Shown: positions 24,869 to 33,606 of the stretch, piece by piece
Numbering within the stretch: position 1 is the first letter of the stretch
Layout: each line of letters opens with the position of its first letter
NCBI GenBank assembly: GCA_001788795.1
Contig: MFXH01000007.1
Coordinates: 1-64,000 of the forward strand
From: Candidatus Peregrinibacteria bacterium RIFOXYA2_FULL_41_18
GTDB lineage: Bacteria > Patescibacteriota > Gracilibacteria > UBA1369 > UBA12470
Length of the DNA stretch: 64,000 nucleotides
Direction: 5' to 3'
Made by a program: the position numbers and the translations under genes
The notes under the pieces: model-generated
Databases searched by the model: none
Told to the model about the DNA's origin: nothing
Seen by the model: the letters and a program-made list of their open reading frames with translations, nothing else

Positions 24869-27811
24869 ATGCCGCATCGAATTGAAGTTGGCTCGCGAGT
24901 TGCAGACACGAGAGCGTTAGTTCGCAAAAAACGTTTCCCGAAAATGAAGGACGTCTTTTTGCTTGATGTTTATACGATTGACAAGGATTTGTCCGCTGCA
25001 AATCTTGAGAAGGCTGGAGATGCGCTTGCGAATCCCGTTACTCAATATTTTTCAGTTGATAAGCCATGCAAAACGCCTGTGTTTGACTGGGCGCTTGAAA
25101 TCGGTTTTCTTCCGGGTGTTACAGACAACGTCGGGCATACCGCCAAGGAGATAGTACAGGATTTGTTGAAGGTAAAATTTCACGAACAAGAGGCTGTTTA
25201 TACTTCTCAGGTAACTCTTATAAAAGGCAAGTTCACTAGAGAAGAGGTGCGTACGATCGGCGAGTCTCTTGCGAATCCTTTGATACAAAGAATTTATGTT
25301 AAGAGTGCGGAGGAATATAAGCGCGATGGCGGCATGGGCATAATTGTTCCGCGCGTTAAATTGGCGCATGAGCCATCTGTTGACGAAGTGAATCTTGATT
25401 TGAGCGATGATGAACTCGCGAAAATCGGCAAGGCCGGAATTGCAAATAAAGACGGAACGAGAAGAGGACCTTTGGCGCTCGATTTGGATTCTATGAAGGT
25501 TATCAAAAACCATTTCGATAAAGAAGGTCGCAAACCGACCGATATAGAACTGGAATCTCTCGCTCAAACGTGGTCCGAGCATTGCAAGCACACAATTTTT
25601 GCGGCGAGCATGGATGAAATCAAAGATGGAATTTATAAATATTACATCAAGCGAGCTACCAACGAGATTCGTGCAAAAAAAGGCAAGAAAGATTTTTGCG
25701 TTTCGGTTTTCAAAGACAATTCAGGCGGAATCGAATTCGATGATAAATGGATTGTTACCGATAAAGTCGAGACTCACAACAGCCCTTCGGCTCTTGATCC
25801 ATTCGGTGGCGCTATTACCGGAATTGTTGGCGTAAACCGCGACTCAATCGGTTTCGGCATGGGTGCAAAGCCTGTCGCTAACAGATATGGATTTTGCTTC
25901 GCCGATCCTAACGACGAAGACCCGATATACAAAGGCGCAAACAACACTCAGAAAATGTTGTCGCCACGAAGAATTATGAACGGTGTAATAGATGGCGTTA
26001 ATTCAGGTGGAAATTGCAGCGGCATTCCGACTCCTCAGGGGTTCATGTATTTCGATAAAAGATATAAAGGCAAACCTCTCGTATTCGTAGGAACAGTCGG
26101 CTTGATACCAAAAAAAGTTTGCGGTGCACCTTCTTGGGAAAAGGAAGCTCAACCCAGTGATAAAATAGTTGTAATAGGCGGACGAGTAGGTCTAGATGGC
26201 ATTCATGGCGCAACATTCTCTTCTGAAGCTATGGACTCCGGAAGCCCTTCTACTGCAGTTCAAATCGGAGATCCGATCACTCAGAAAAAATTAAGCGACG
26301 CCGTTGTGAAAGAAGCGCGCGATATGGGACTCTATAACAGTATTACGGATAATGGAGCCGGCGGACTGTCTTGTTCCGTTGCCGAAATGGCTAAAGAGTG
26401 CGGAGGTTGTTACGTAAATCTCGACGAAGTCCCTTTGAAGTATCCCGGACTTGATCCTTGGCAGATTTGGATTAGCGAATCTCAGGAGAGAATGACTCTC
26501 GCTGTCCCACCGAAGAAACTTAAACAGTTTATCGACTTGATGGATAGGCGTGGAGTTGAAACAACTGTAATTGGAGATTTCAACGCTTCAGGCAAATGCG
26601 AAGTTATTTATAAGGGTAAGAAAATAATGAATATAGACTTGGGATTCTTGCACGATGGGTTGCCGGAGAAATCGCTTACTACGGTTTACACGAAGGTTAA
26701 ACACGCGGAACCAGAAGAGCAAGACACAAGACACAAGACACAGACAGCAGACTTGACGAAGGTTTTGCATGACATGATGGCGAGACAAAATACCGGAAGT
26801 TTTGATTTTGTTTCTCATCAATTCGATCATGTTGTTCAAGGCGAGACGATCGTCGGACCTCTTCATGGCAAGGGTCGCGTTAACGGAAGGGCGAGCGTTA
26901 TAGCGCCGGTTCTCACTTCCGAAAAAGGTGTTGTTTTGTCACAAGGTCTCAATCCGAAATACAGCGACATAGACACTTATCATATGTCTTCTTGCGCAAT
27001 AGACACGGCTATCAGAAATGCCGTTTCCGTTGGTGGAGATATCGATAAATTGGCGATTCTGGATAACTTCTGTTGGTGCAGTTCGGATGATCGCGAGAGG
27101 CTTGGACAATTGAAAGAAGCTGCGCGCGCTTGCTATGATTATGCAACAACTTACGGAACACCTTTTGTATCTGGAAAAGATAGCATGTTCAACGACTTCA
27201 AAGGTTATGATTCTTGCGGAAATAAGGTTCTTATTTCAGTACCCCCGACCTTGCTGATTTCATCATTCGGCGTAATCGATGACTACTCGAAATGCGTGAC
27301 TCTCGATGCCAAATTTGCGGGAGATCTTGTATATATAATCGGAGATACCGCGGACGAAACCGGTGGAAGCGAATATTTCGATTATCTTGGATTTATCGGG
27401 AATAAAATCCCTCATGTCGATGCGAAAAAAGCCTTGAAGATTTATCGTGTAATGAGAGATGCCATGAAAAAAGATTTGATCGCATCTTGCGAGAGCGTTT
27501 GGCTCGGCGGGCTTGGCGTGTCATTCGCAAGAGTTGCAGTGGCCGGACAGATGGGTCTAGACATCGACCTCAAGACATCCTTAAGTCCGGACAGCGCTCT
27601 GTTCTCAGAGAGTCAGACGAGGTTTGTCGTCACTATCAACCCTAAGAATAAGAGTTCTTTTGAAAATATGTTCAAAGGATTGCCGATTCATTTGGCCGGA
27701 CAAGTTAGAAAAGATGATAAATTCTCGATCAAGATGAATGGCAAAAACATTGTTAAATCCGATGTAAAGACACTTGATAAGTTTTACCGATTACCATTTA
27801 AAAACTATTAA
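24869..27811 (+). CDS. purL: Phosphoribosylformylglycinamidine synthase, large (PurS-like + PurL) subunit
   Basis: 980 residues. It makes FGAM from FGAR, ATP and ammonia supplied by PurQ. The first 190 residues hold two PurS-like halves (DVFLLDVYTIDKD; then TSQVTLIKGKFTREEV), as in the long PurL, followed by the linker and TWSEHCKHTIF. The two AIRS-type halves follow, with ETHNSPSALDPFGGAITG, GGNCSGIPTPQG, ITDNGAGGLSCSVAEMA and FVSGKDSMFND. The glutaminase domain is absent and is the next gene. Residues about 611-625 (EEQDTRHKTQTAD) are a linker made from ACAAGACAC simple sequence. Confidence 0.95.
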   Translation: MPHRIEVGSRVADTRALVRKKRFPKMKDVFLLDVYTIDKDLSAANLEKAGDALANPVTQYFSVDKPCKTPVFDWALEIGFLPGVTDNVGHTAKEIVQDLLKVKFHEQEAVYTSQVTLIKGKFTREEVRTIGESLANPLIQRIYVKSAEEYKRDGGMGIIVPRVKLAHEPSVDEVNLDLSDDELAKIGKAGIANKDGTRRGPLALDLDSMKVIKNHFDKEGRKPTDIELESLAQTWSEHCKHTIFAASMDEIKDGIYKYYIKRATNEIRAKKGKKDFCVSVFKDNSGGIEFDDKWIVTDKVETHNSPSALDPFGGAITGIVGVNRDSIGFGMGAKPVANRYGFCFADPNDEDPIYKGANNTQKMLSPRRIMNGVIDGVNSGGNCSGIPTPQGFMYFDKRYKGKPLVFVGTVGLIPKKVCGAPSWEKEAQPSDKIVVIGGRVGLDGIHGATFSSEAMDSGSPSTAVQIGDPITQKKLSDAVVKEARDMGLYNSITDNGAGGLSCSVAEMAKECGGCYVNLDEVPLKYPGLDPWQIWISESQERMTLAVPPKKLKQFIDLMDRRGVETTVIGDFNASGKCEVIYKGKKIMNIDLGFLHDGLPEKSLTTVYTKVKHAEPEEQDTRHKTQTADLTKVLHDMMARQNTGSFDFVSHQFDHVVQGETIVGPLHGKGRVNGRASVIAPVLTSEKGVVLSQGLNPKYSDIDTYHMSSCAIDTAIRNAVSVGGDIDKLAILDNFCWCSSDDRERLGQLKEAARACYDYATTYGTPFVSGKDSMFNDFKGYDSCGNKVLISVPPTLLISSFGVIDDYSKCVTLDAKFAGDLVYIIGDTADETGGSEYFDYLGFIGNKIPHVDAKKALKIYRVMRDAMKKDLIASCESVWLGGLGVSFARVAVAGQMGLDIDLKTSLSPDSALFSESQTRFVVTINPKNKSSFENMFKGLPIHLAGQVRKDDKFSIKMNGKNIVKSDVKTLDKFYRLPFKNY

Positions 27812-27815
27812 TCAT

Positions 27816-28622
27816 ATGAAACCAAAGGTTATTGTACTTACGGGTTACGGAATCAATTCTGAAGAGGAAACCAAGTTCGTTTTTGAAAAGTCCGGTGCCG
27901 ATGCCGAAATCGTTCATATAAATGATCTCGTCGATGGAACTAAGAAACTATCAAACTATCAGATCATGGCATTTCCGGGTGGATTCGCTCACGGAGACGA
28001 CACCGGTTCCGGCAACGCTTATGCGAATAAAATGCGTAATAACATTTGGGAGCAGGTTCAGAAATTCCTCACTCAAGACAAGTTGGTAATCGGCGTATGT
28101 AACGGATGCCAAATCATTGCGAATCTCGGGCTCGTTCCCGGATTTGACGGCAAGTACGGCGAGAGGCTTATCGCTCTAAGACATAATGCTTCTGCAAGAT
28201 ACGAATGCAGATGGGTTAATATAAAAACCGATTCGAAAAAATGCGTTTGGACGCGCGACATAGACACTATCAGATGCCCTGTATCACATGGCGAGGGAAA
28301 TTTTTATATGGAGAAAGATGTGCTGAAAAAATTAAATCGCGATGACCAAGTCGTGTTCAGATATGTTGATGATAACGGCAAACCTGCCAAGGGGAAGTTC
28401 CCTGTAAATCCGAACGGCGCAGTCGAAGATATTGCAGCCGTTTGCGATCCTACCGGAAGGGTTTTGGCAATCATGCCTCACCCTGAAAGGAACTGGAATT
28501 TCTATAATGAAGACGACTGGGGACTTCTTAAGGAAAAAGCTCTTCGTGAAGGTGGCAAGCTACCAAAAGAAGGGCAAGGCATGAAGATGTTCAGAAATGG
28601 GGTGGAGTATTTCATGAAGTAG
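27816..28622 (+). CDS. purQ: FGAM synthase glutaminase subunit
   Basis: 268 residues from ATG 27816, 4 nt after the purL stop. This class I glutamine amidotransferase supplies ammonia to PurL. Seen are VIVLTGYGINSEEETKFVF, MAFPGGFAHGDDTGSGNAYA, the nucleophile loop VIGVCNGCQIIANLGLVPG with its Cys, HGEGNF, and the His-Glu pair in IMPHPERNWNF. It is longer than the small-type PurQ of about 225 residues and resembles the C-terminal domain of the single-chain PurL, consistent with a split of that protein. Confidence 0.95.
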   Translation: MKPKVIVLTGYGINSEEETKFVFEKSGADAEIVHINDLVDGTKKLSNYQIMAFPGGFAHGDDTGSGNAYANKMRNNIWEQVQKFLTQDKLVIGVCNGCQIIANLGLVPGFDGKYGERLIALRHNASARYECRWVNIKTDSKKCVWTRDIDTIRCPVSHGEGNFYMEKDVLKKLNRDDQVVFRYVDDNGKPAKGKFPVNPNGAVEDIAAVCDPTGRVLAIMPHPERNWNFYNEDDWGLLKEKALREGGKLPKEGQGMKMFRNGVEYFMK

Positions 28623-28658
28623 GGGAAGTATTGGAAGTGACATAGTAACGTAGTGAAG
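28620..28658 (+). repeat. Purine-rich post-stop repeat, copy 3
   Basis: It begins in the purQ stop codon: TAGGGGAAGTATTGGAAG, then TGACATAGTAACGTAGTGAAG. Confidence 0.7.
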
Positions 28659-28757
28659 AGAGCTTGCAATTTGCAACTTGAAGAAAATTTAATTCCTGTT
28701 AAAATTTTCTCTCTAATCTCCTAGTGCCTAAAGCCCTAACATCCTAACTTCCTTCTT

Positions 28758-29843
28758 ATGACAACTTATGCGGATTCCGGCGTAAATATCGAACTTGGCG
28801 ATGATTCGTCTAAGATAATGTACGAAGCTGCCAAAGCGACCTGGGTAAATCGCAAAGGTAGACTTGGCGAGATCGTTTCCCCGAAAGATGATTTCTCCGG
28901 TGTACGCGCCGTTAATGTAAGCGGACTTCCGGAAGGATCTTTTATGTCTATGGGATTCGATGGAATAGGCACAAAGGTTGAGATTGCGGAAAGGATGCAA
29001 AATCACGAAACCGCCGCTTATGATCTTTTTGCTATGGTTTGCGATGATGCGGTTGTTTGCGGAGGCGAGCCGGTGTTGGTCGGTTCGATTTTTGATGTAA
29101 ATACTCTCGGGACATTGGATGTCGACTCTTTCCTGCCGTTCATGAAGCAGTTGGCGAAGGGGTATGTAGAGGCGGCAAAAGCTGCGCGAGTCGCGGTTAT
29201 AAATGGGGAAATTGCGGAGCTTGGCGGAAGAATAGGCGGTTATGGAAATTTTAATTACAACTGGGGGGCGGGACTTATTTGGTTTGCCCGAAAAGACAGA
29301 CTTTTTACGGGAGATCAGATTAAGGTTGGCGACAAGATAGTTACGCTGCGCGAAAAAGGTTTTCGCTCCAACGGAATTTCTTTGTTGCGAAAAATCATGA
29401 AAGATAATTATGGCGAAAAATGGCATGAGGCGAAATTGGACGGAAAACTTATCGGAGAATTGGCAATGGTTCCTTCAACGATTTATTGTGCCGCTGTTTG
29501 CGATATGTTCGGAGGATTTGACGGCAAGCCCGCGTGTGAAGTCCACGGAGTTGCTCATATAACGGGTGGTGGGATCCCTGGAAAACTTGGGCGTGTTTTA
29601 AAAAGAGCCGGACTTGGTGCGAAATTGGACTCATTATTCGAACCTTGCGATTTGATGAAACATGCGATTGAGATCGGTAACGTATCTCGCGATGAGGCTT
29701 ATAGGACTTGGAATATGGGGAATGGAATGGTAGTTGTCGTGAAACACGGAGAAGAGGCTAAGGCGATTGAAATTGCCGGCAAGCATGGCATCGAAGCGAA
29801 AGTTTGCGGAGAGATAACCGAAGGTCAAAATATCGTTTTTTAA
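28758..29843 (+). CDS. purM: Phosphoribosylformylglycinamidine cyclo-ligase (AIR synthetase)
   Basis: 361 residues. It closes the imidazole ring of FGAM with ATP to give AIR, the step after PurLQ. Seen are YADSGVNIELGDDSSKIMYEA, MGFDGIGTKVEIAERM, AMVCDDAVVCGGEPVLVG, LGGRIGGYG, VHGVAHITGGGIPGKLGRVL and the end GNGMVVVV. It sits 135 nt after purQ, separated by repeat and simple sequence, and converges with nadK 12 nt beyond its stop. Confidence 0.94.
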   Translation: MTTYADSGVNIELGDDSSKIMYEAAKATWVNRKGRLGEIVSPKDDFSGVRAVNVSGLPEGSFMSMGFDGIGTKVEIAERMQNHETAAYDLFAMVCDDAVVCGGEPVLVGSIFDVNTLGTLDVDSFLPFMKQLAKGYVEAAKAARVAVINGEIAELGGRIGGYGNFNYNWGAGLIWFARKDRLFTGDQIKVGDKIVTLREKGFRSNGISLLRKIMKDNYGEKWHEAKLDGKLIGELAMVPSTIYCAAVCDMFGGFDGKPACEVHGVAHITGGGIPGKLGRVLKRAGLGAKLDSLFEPCDLMKHAIEIGNVSRDEAYRTWNMGNGMVVVVKHGEEAKAIEIAGKHGIEAKVCGEITEGQNIVF

Positions 29844-29855
29844 TGCGCTTCCGGT

Positions 29856-30752
29856 CTACTCACCCCATCCGAGTTTATCTCTTAGTGTTTTGTAGTATTT
29901 CTTATTCGACATCCTTATAAGCCTAATATTTCTTGCTGAACGGCGAATTTTAATTTCATCTCCATATTTGAGAGGCACAATTATTTGGCCATCCATTGTA
30001 AGTCCAATGTCGTTGTCCTCAAACCTTCTTTCCGTTCTTATCTTTATGTTTAATTGGCGATTATTTGGAATGGCTATCGGCCTGTTTGAAAGAGTTGACG
30101 GGCATATAGGAGTTAGGATGAATGCTTCAAGTTTTGGGTGAATGATTGGACCTCCTGCAGAAAGTGAATGGCCTGTTGAACCTGTAGGAGTTGCGACTAT
30201 TACACCATCTGCCTTGAAATCTATCATTTTGCGTTGATCAATTTTTATTGAAAGTTCGATTAATCGGGCGAAATTTCCTTGATTAATCACCGCATCGTTT
30301 AAAGCGAGAAAAGTCTTATATTTCTGATTGTTCCTATAAACCGTAACTCTTAGAAGCGCCCTGTCATCAACATAATATTTATTCTTTAATACTTTTTTAA
30401 TAACAGGCATCAAATTGTCGTGGTCGCGCACTTCCGTCAAAAACCCGAGAGTTCCTAGGTGCACGCCAAGTACTACCGGTTGATTTGCTTTGTCCACTTC
30501 TCTTACAGCCTTCAACAATGTTCCATCTCCTCCAAGAGTTATCACCATATCCATTTCTTTCATCATGCCCTTAACTGTCATATGGTTGCGCTCATCCTGT
30601 ATACATTCTGCAACCCTGTTGTCGTACTTAACTTCCATTCCCTGCCCATGCAAAAATGCGATCACGCTCTTGATGTAAGACGATCTGCCTTCCAGATTTT
30701 TTCTTCCTATGATACCTACTCTGCTTATGTTCTTATGTGTTTTTGGAGACAT
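29856..30752 (-). CDS. nadK: NAD kinase
   Basis: 298 residues. It phosphorylates NAD to NADP. Motifs: VITLGGDGTLLKAVREV (the GGDG ATP/NAD site), GVHLGTLGFLTEV, ALNDAVINQG (the NE/ND site) and DGVIVATPTGSTGHSLSAGGPIIHP. The start ATG at 30752 gives a short basic leader before VGIIGRK. The gene is convergent with purM and divergent from the membrane protein at 31077. Confidence 0.94.
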   Translation of the reverse strand: MSPKTHKNISRVGIIGRKNLEGRSSYIKSVIAFLHGQGMEVKYDNRVAECIQDERNHMTVKGMMKEMDMVITLGGDGTLLKAVREVDKANQPVVLGVHLGTLGFLTEVRDHDNLMPVIKKVLKNKYYVDDRALLRVTVYRNNQKYKTFLALNDAVINQGNFARLIELSIKIDQRKMIDFKADGVIVATPTGSTGHSLSAGGPIIHPKLEAFILTPICPSTLSNRPIAIPNNRQLNIKIRTERRFEDNDIGLTMDGQIIVPLKYGDEIKIRRSARNIRLIRMSNKKYYKTLRDKLGWGE

Positions 30753-31076
30753 GTGAGTAAGGAATAGATAGTAGACAGTAGACGGTAGAATTGTACAAGA
30801 CGGAAGGCATAATTAAAAGTCTCAAAGCGAAAACAACTCAGAGTTTCACCGTGGACACAATTTGATAAGGCAAAACTCGGCTTTAACAAGCCCAAGTATA
30901 AGATTCGACTAGTCAAGCCGCCACGATTAAGCAACATGACTAGTCGACGTACTAATTACGATGCTGATAAATTTCTTCTTGTTTCCGCCTTCTGTGTTCT
31001 GTGTTCTGTGTTCTATTTGCCTATTGCCTTCTGCCTTCTGCCTTGCTTTAATGTTATTAGTTTTAATTTTAAAAAT
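30753..31076 (+). other. Noncoding gap with two GACTAGTC palindromes and a pyrimidine simple repeat
   Basis: GACTAGTC occurs at 30907-30914 and 30938-30945. A TTCTGTG triple repeat (about 30988-31010) and CTTCTGC repeats (31027-31044) follow. An open frame runs through 30936-31076 into the downstream gene, but it is made of this simple sequence and is probably not translated. Confidence 0.5.
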
Positions 31077-31856
31077 ATGCTTACTCAAGACATAAAACAT
31101 GGCTTTGCGAGATTATCGCGCTCCAAAAAGGTTGTTTTGATATCCGCTATTTTGACCTCCTTCAGCTGTTTACTTCCTTGGTATCATGACCTGAGTGTTT
31201 ACGGCGTCGCTGATTCGTATCTGGGCATCAATGGACCTCTTTTCTTAGCTGGAATATTTATATTTGCAATGAATGCGTTTTTGACTCTATCAATCGCTAT
31301 GCCGATGATTGGAAAAAGATTTGTAAAACTTCCTCTGAAAGGATCTGTTGCGGGAATGCTGGTTGGGTTGCAATCTTTATTTTTGTTGCTAATCGCAAAT
31401 TCGGTTTTTTATCATGCTAAATTCGGTATCAGTATTTCTCAAAAAACCGCTGGGTTCGGTATGGCAATCGCGATGTTTTCCGTATTGGCGCTAATTGGCG
31501 GAAGTTATTTTTGGTATAAAGAAGAATCTGTTGACCGAGGTTTTGACGAGGCTGTAGGAAGAAAAGAACCTCTTATAAAAATTCCGGAAGTGGCTCCTGT
31601 TAGACAGCACACCAATTTAACTCCTAAGACTCCCGTTGAACCTCCGATCGCACCTCAACAACAAAAAAACGAGCCTAATAAATTAAGAGGATTCGGGTTT
31701 AGAGATTCCGGAAGAGGCGACACCATTGAGAGTTTACTTAAAAAACATCAAAATCTTACAGGAGAATCTCAGCCGTCCACCGTTTCGGAGACGAACATAA
31801 GAAGTGGCGAAGATAGAGGTAAAATTGAGAATATGAGGATTAGGATGGACTTGTAG
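31077..31856 (+). CDS. Membrane protein of unknown function
   Basis: 259 residues from ATG 31077, chosen because MLTQDIKHGFARLSRSKK gives a normal cytoplasmic start. Four hydrophobic helices follow (VVLISAILTSFSCLLPWYH, GPLFLAGIFIFAMNAFLTLSIAM, GMLVGLQSLFLLLIANSVFY, GFGMAIAMFSVLALIGGSYFWY). The tail of about 110 residues is Pro/Gln-rich and charged (PVEPPIAPQQQKNEPNK, then RGFGFRDSGRGDTIESLLKKHQ), probably cytoplasmic and disordered. No family is recognised. A post-stop repeat copy follows directly. Confidence 0.65.
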   Translation: MLTQDIKHGFARLSRSKKVVLISAILTSFSCLLPWYHDLSVYGVADSYLGINGPLFLAGIFIFAMNAFLTLSIAMPMIGKRFVKLPLKGSVAGMLVGLQSLFLLLIANSVFYHAKFGISISQKTAGFGMAIAMFSVLALIGGSYFWYKEESVDRGFDEAVGRKEPLIKIPEVAPVRQHTNLTPKTPVEPPIAPQQQKNEPNKLRGFGFRDSGRGDTIESLLKKHQNLTGESQPSTVSETNIRSGEDRGKIENMRIRMDL

Positions 31857-31903
31857 GAGGGAAGTTGAAGAAGTATGGGAAGTATGAGAAGTGACATAGT
31901 GAA
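31857..31903 (+). repeat. Purine-rich post-stop repeat, copy 4
   Basis: Immediately after the stop: GAGGGAAGTTGAAGAAG, TATGGGAAGTATGAGAAG, TGACATAGTGAA. Confidence 0.75.
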
Positions 31904-31926
31904 ATATATTATCTATAAATCTTTAT

Positions 31927-32166
31927 ATGACAGACGAATCTAAACCAAATGGAGAATTGCCAAGTATCATATTTTTCTGCAGGGATTGCCAGAAGGTTAT
32001 TTCCAATCCTCAGAAACAAGGTGCAAAATACGAATATAAATGTGGCGTGTGCAAAGGTACTGACGTAGCGTTTGGAACAAGAAAAAGCATCATGGATTAT
32101 TTCAGACTGAAGGAGAAGGACTTGGTGGCAGAGAGCAAGGAGCAGGTGGCGGAGAGCAGAGGGTAG
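31927..32166 (+). CDS. Small zinc-ribbon protein
   Basis: 79 residues. Two CxxC knuckles, FFCRDCQK and YKCGVCKG, 21 residues apart, form a likely zinc ribbon. The last 13 residues (DLVAESKEQVAES) are encoded by GGCAGAGAGCAAGGAGCAG-type simple repeats and look like a slippage-derived tail. It lies between the membrane protein and recA. Function is unknown; nucleic-acid or ribosome contact is usual for such ribbons. Confidence 0.65.
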   Translation: MTDESKPNGELPSIIFFCRDCQKVISNPQKQGAKYEYKCGVCKGTDVAFGTRKSIMDYFRLKEKDLVAESKEQVAESRG

Positions 32167-32341
32167 GTTGCAGGTTGCAGATGGCAGATGGTGATTTGAG
32201 GTTTGCTATTTTCCACTTTTTTTTAATGTCCATGTGATACTTTTCCTGTACCGTCAAATACTTTTCGCAAAGATGAGTTTTGCTATCACAAAATGGTCGA
32301 TCATAACGTCGCGGAAGAACAAAGTTTTTTCCAATCGAATG

Positions 32342-32402
32342 AGTTTTGTTGTCGCAAAACAAATTATAATATGGCGCAAGGAATACTTCGCGTCCTTGCG
32401 CT
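32342..32402 (+). repeat. Double-hairpin palindromic element, copy B (upstream of recA)
   Basis: 61 bp: GTTTTGT..GCAAAAC as hairpin 1, an AAATTATAATATG spacer, then GCGCAAG (32374-32380) with CTTGCGC (32395-32401). Hairpin 1 differs from copies A and C on both arms at the matching position (C-G to T-A), so pairing is kept. Confidence 0.9.
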
Positions 32403-32410
32403 GAAAAAGA

Positions 32411-32439
32411 TTGACGGTGAGCATTAGCTCACCTACCAT
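32411..32439 (+). promoter_or_regulatory. recA promoter with an internal inverted-repeat operator
   Basis: TTGACG (32411-32416), a 17-nt spacer and TACCAT (32434-32439). The spacer is filled by GGTGAGC-ATTA-GCTCACC (32416-32433), a perfect 7-bp inverted repeat where a repressor would block polymerase. It is not the E. coli or Bacillus LexA box sequence. Confidence 0.5.
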
Positions 32440-32467
32440 GTCATTAGAATTTAACCAAAAATAAAAA

Positions 32468-33553
32468 ATGACTGACGAAATCAAAAACGAGGGGAAGGCC
32501 AGAGCCCTTGATTTGGCAATCGATCAAATCGAAAAAAGTTATGGCAAAGGCGCGATCATGCGCATGGGTGAAGCCAAGAAGATCAATATCGAAACAATCC
32601 CTACTGGATCTCTTTCTCTCGACATTGCGCTTGGCGGAGGCATACCGAAAGGAAGAGTTATTGAGATTTTCGGCCCAGAAAGCAGCGGTAAAACAACTCT
32701 CGCTCTTCATGTGATAGCGGAATGCCAGAAGAAAGGCGGACAAGCTGCATTCATAGACGCAGAGCATGCACTCGATCCAGAATACGCAAGAAAAATCGGC
32801 GTCAAGGTTGATGACTTATTGATTTCTCAACCTGATACCGGAGAACAAGCTCTTGAGATCACAGAGACTCTTGTCAGATCAAACGCTGTCGATGTAATCG
32901 TAGTAGATTCCGTCGCCGCGTTAACGCCACGCGCAGAAATAGAGGGCGAAATGGGAGACTCTCACATGGGCTTGCAAGCTCGCCTGATGAGCCAAGCTCT
33001 TCGCAAGCTTACAGCCGCAATATCCAAGTCTAAGGCGACAGTTATTTTCATCAATCAAATAAGAATGAAAATCGGCGTGATGTTCGGCAATCCTGAGACA
33101 ACAACAGGCGGTAATGCACTTAAGTTCTACTCTTCAGTCAGAATGGATATCCGTGGAATCGGCAAGATCGAAGGACTTAATACCGAAGGCAAAGAGTTTG
33201 TCGGTAATCGCGTGGTTGTGAAAGTTGTGAAGAATAAGGTCGCTCCTCCGTTCAAGACTGCCGAATTCGACATCATGTATAACAAAGGGATTTCAGCAAG
33301 CGGAGATGTCATAGATCTTGGAGTTAAGTACGAGCTTATAAGAAAATCCGGCGCATTCTTCAGCTATGGAGATCTCAGGCTCGGACAAGGCAGGGAAAAT
33401 GCCAAGTCGTTCCTAGAAGCTGACAGGAAACTCATGATTGAAATCGAGAAGAAGGTAAAAGATTTCTGTATAGCAAGGCAACTTGAACATGACGGCATTA
33501 AGCCTGTTGAGAAACAAGCGTTGCCTGTTCAAAAAATAATTGCAAAGAAATAA
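32468..33553 (+). CDS. recA: Recombinase RecA
   Basis: 361 residues. ATP-dependent strand-exchange protein and coprotease. Motifs: [31 protein letters not shown] (Walker A), [39 protein letters not shown] (Walker B and loop L1), [31 protein letters not shown] (loop L2). The ATG follows CAAAAATAAAAA, with no Shine-Dalgarno. recX follows 53 bp later. Confidence 0.98.
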   Translation: MTDEIKNEGKARALDLAIDQIEKSYGKGAIMRMGEAKKINIETIPTGSLSLDIALGGGIPKGRVIEIFGPESSGKTTLALHVIAECQKKGGQAAFIDAEHALDPEYARKIGVKVDDLLISQPDTGEQALEITETLVRSNAVDVIVVDSVAALTPRAEIEGEMGDSHMGLQARLMSQALRKLTAAISKSKATVIFINQIRMKIGVMFGNPETTTGGNALKFYSSVRMDIRGIGKIEGLNTEGKEFVGNRVVVKVVKNKVAPPFKTAEFDIMYNKGISASGDVIDLGVKYELIRKSGAFFSYGDLRLGQGRENAKSFLEADRKLMIEIEKKVKDFCIARQLEHDGIKPVEKQALPVQKIIAKK

Positions 33554-33560
33554 TTCATTT

Positions 33561-33588
33561 CGAGCCTTCTGTCACGGCGGAAGGCTCG
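33561..33588 (+). other. Hairpin between recA and recX
   Basis: CGAGCCTTC pairs with GAAGGCTCG around a 10-nt loop. No T-run follows, so it may reduce recX expression or protect the recA 3' end rather than terminate fully. Confidence 0.6.
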
Positions 33589-33606
33589 CCTTCTAAAATA
33601 AAAACC

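Larger units (their letters stand above)
32167..32467 (+). other. recA upstream region with repeats
   Basis: No gene is seen. It holds simple sequence (GTTGCAGGTTGCAGATGGCAG), a partial palindromic-element copy at 32273-32294 (GAGTTTTG..CACAAAA), full copy B at 32342-32402, and the recA promoter/operator. Open frames here on the minus strand are products of the repeat. Confidence 0.6.

Noticed and set aside
28659-28757. A purine riboswitch in the purine gene region
   Set aside because: The gaps before purL and purM contain repeat and simple sequence only; the conserved purine aptamer core is not seen.
30936-31076. An upstream extension of the membrane protein at 31077
   Set aside because: The extra 47 residues come from TTCTGTG/CTTCTGC simple sequence and a palindrome-rich noncoding gap; ATG 31077 gives a normal start.
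32102-32362. Minus-strand frames upstream of recA with repeated FCDxKTH peptides
   Set aside because: They arise from the palindromic element and its partial copy, with no gene-like start or conservation.
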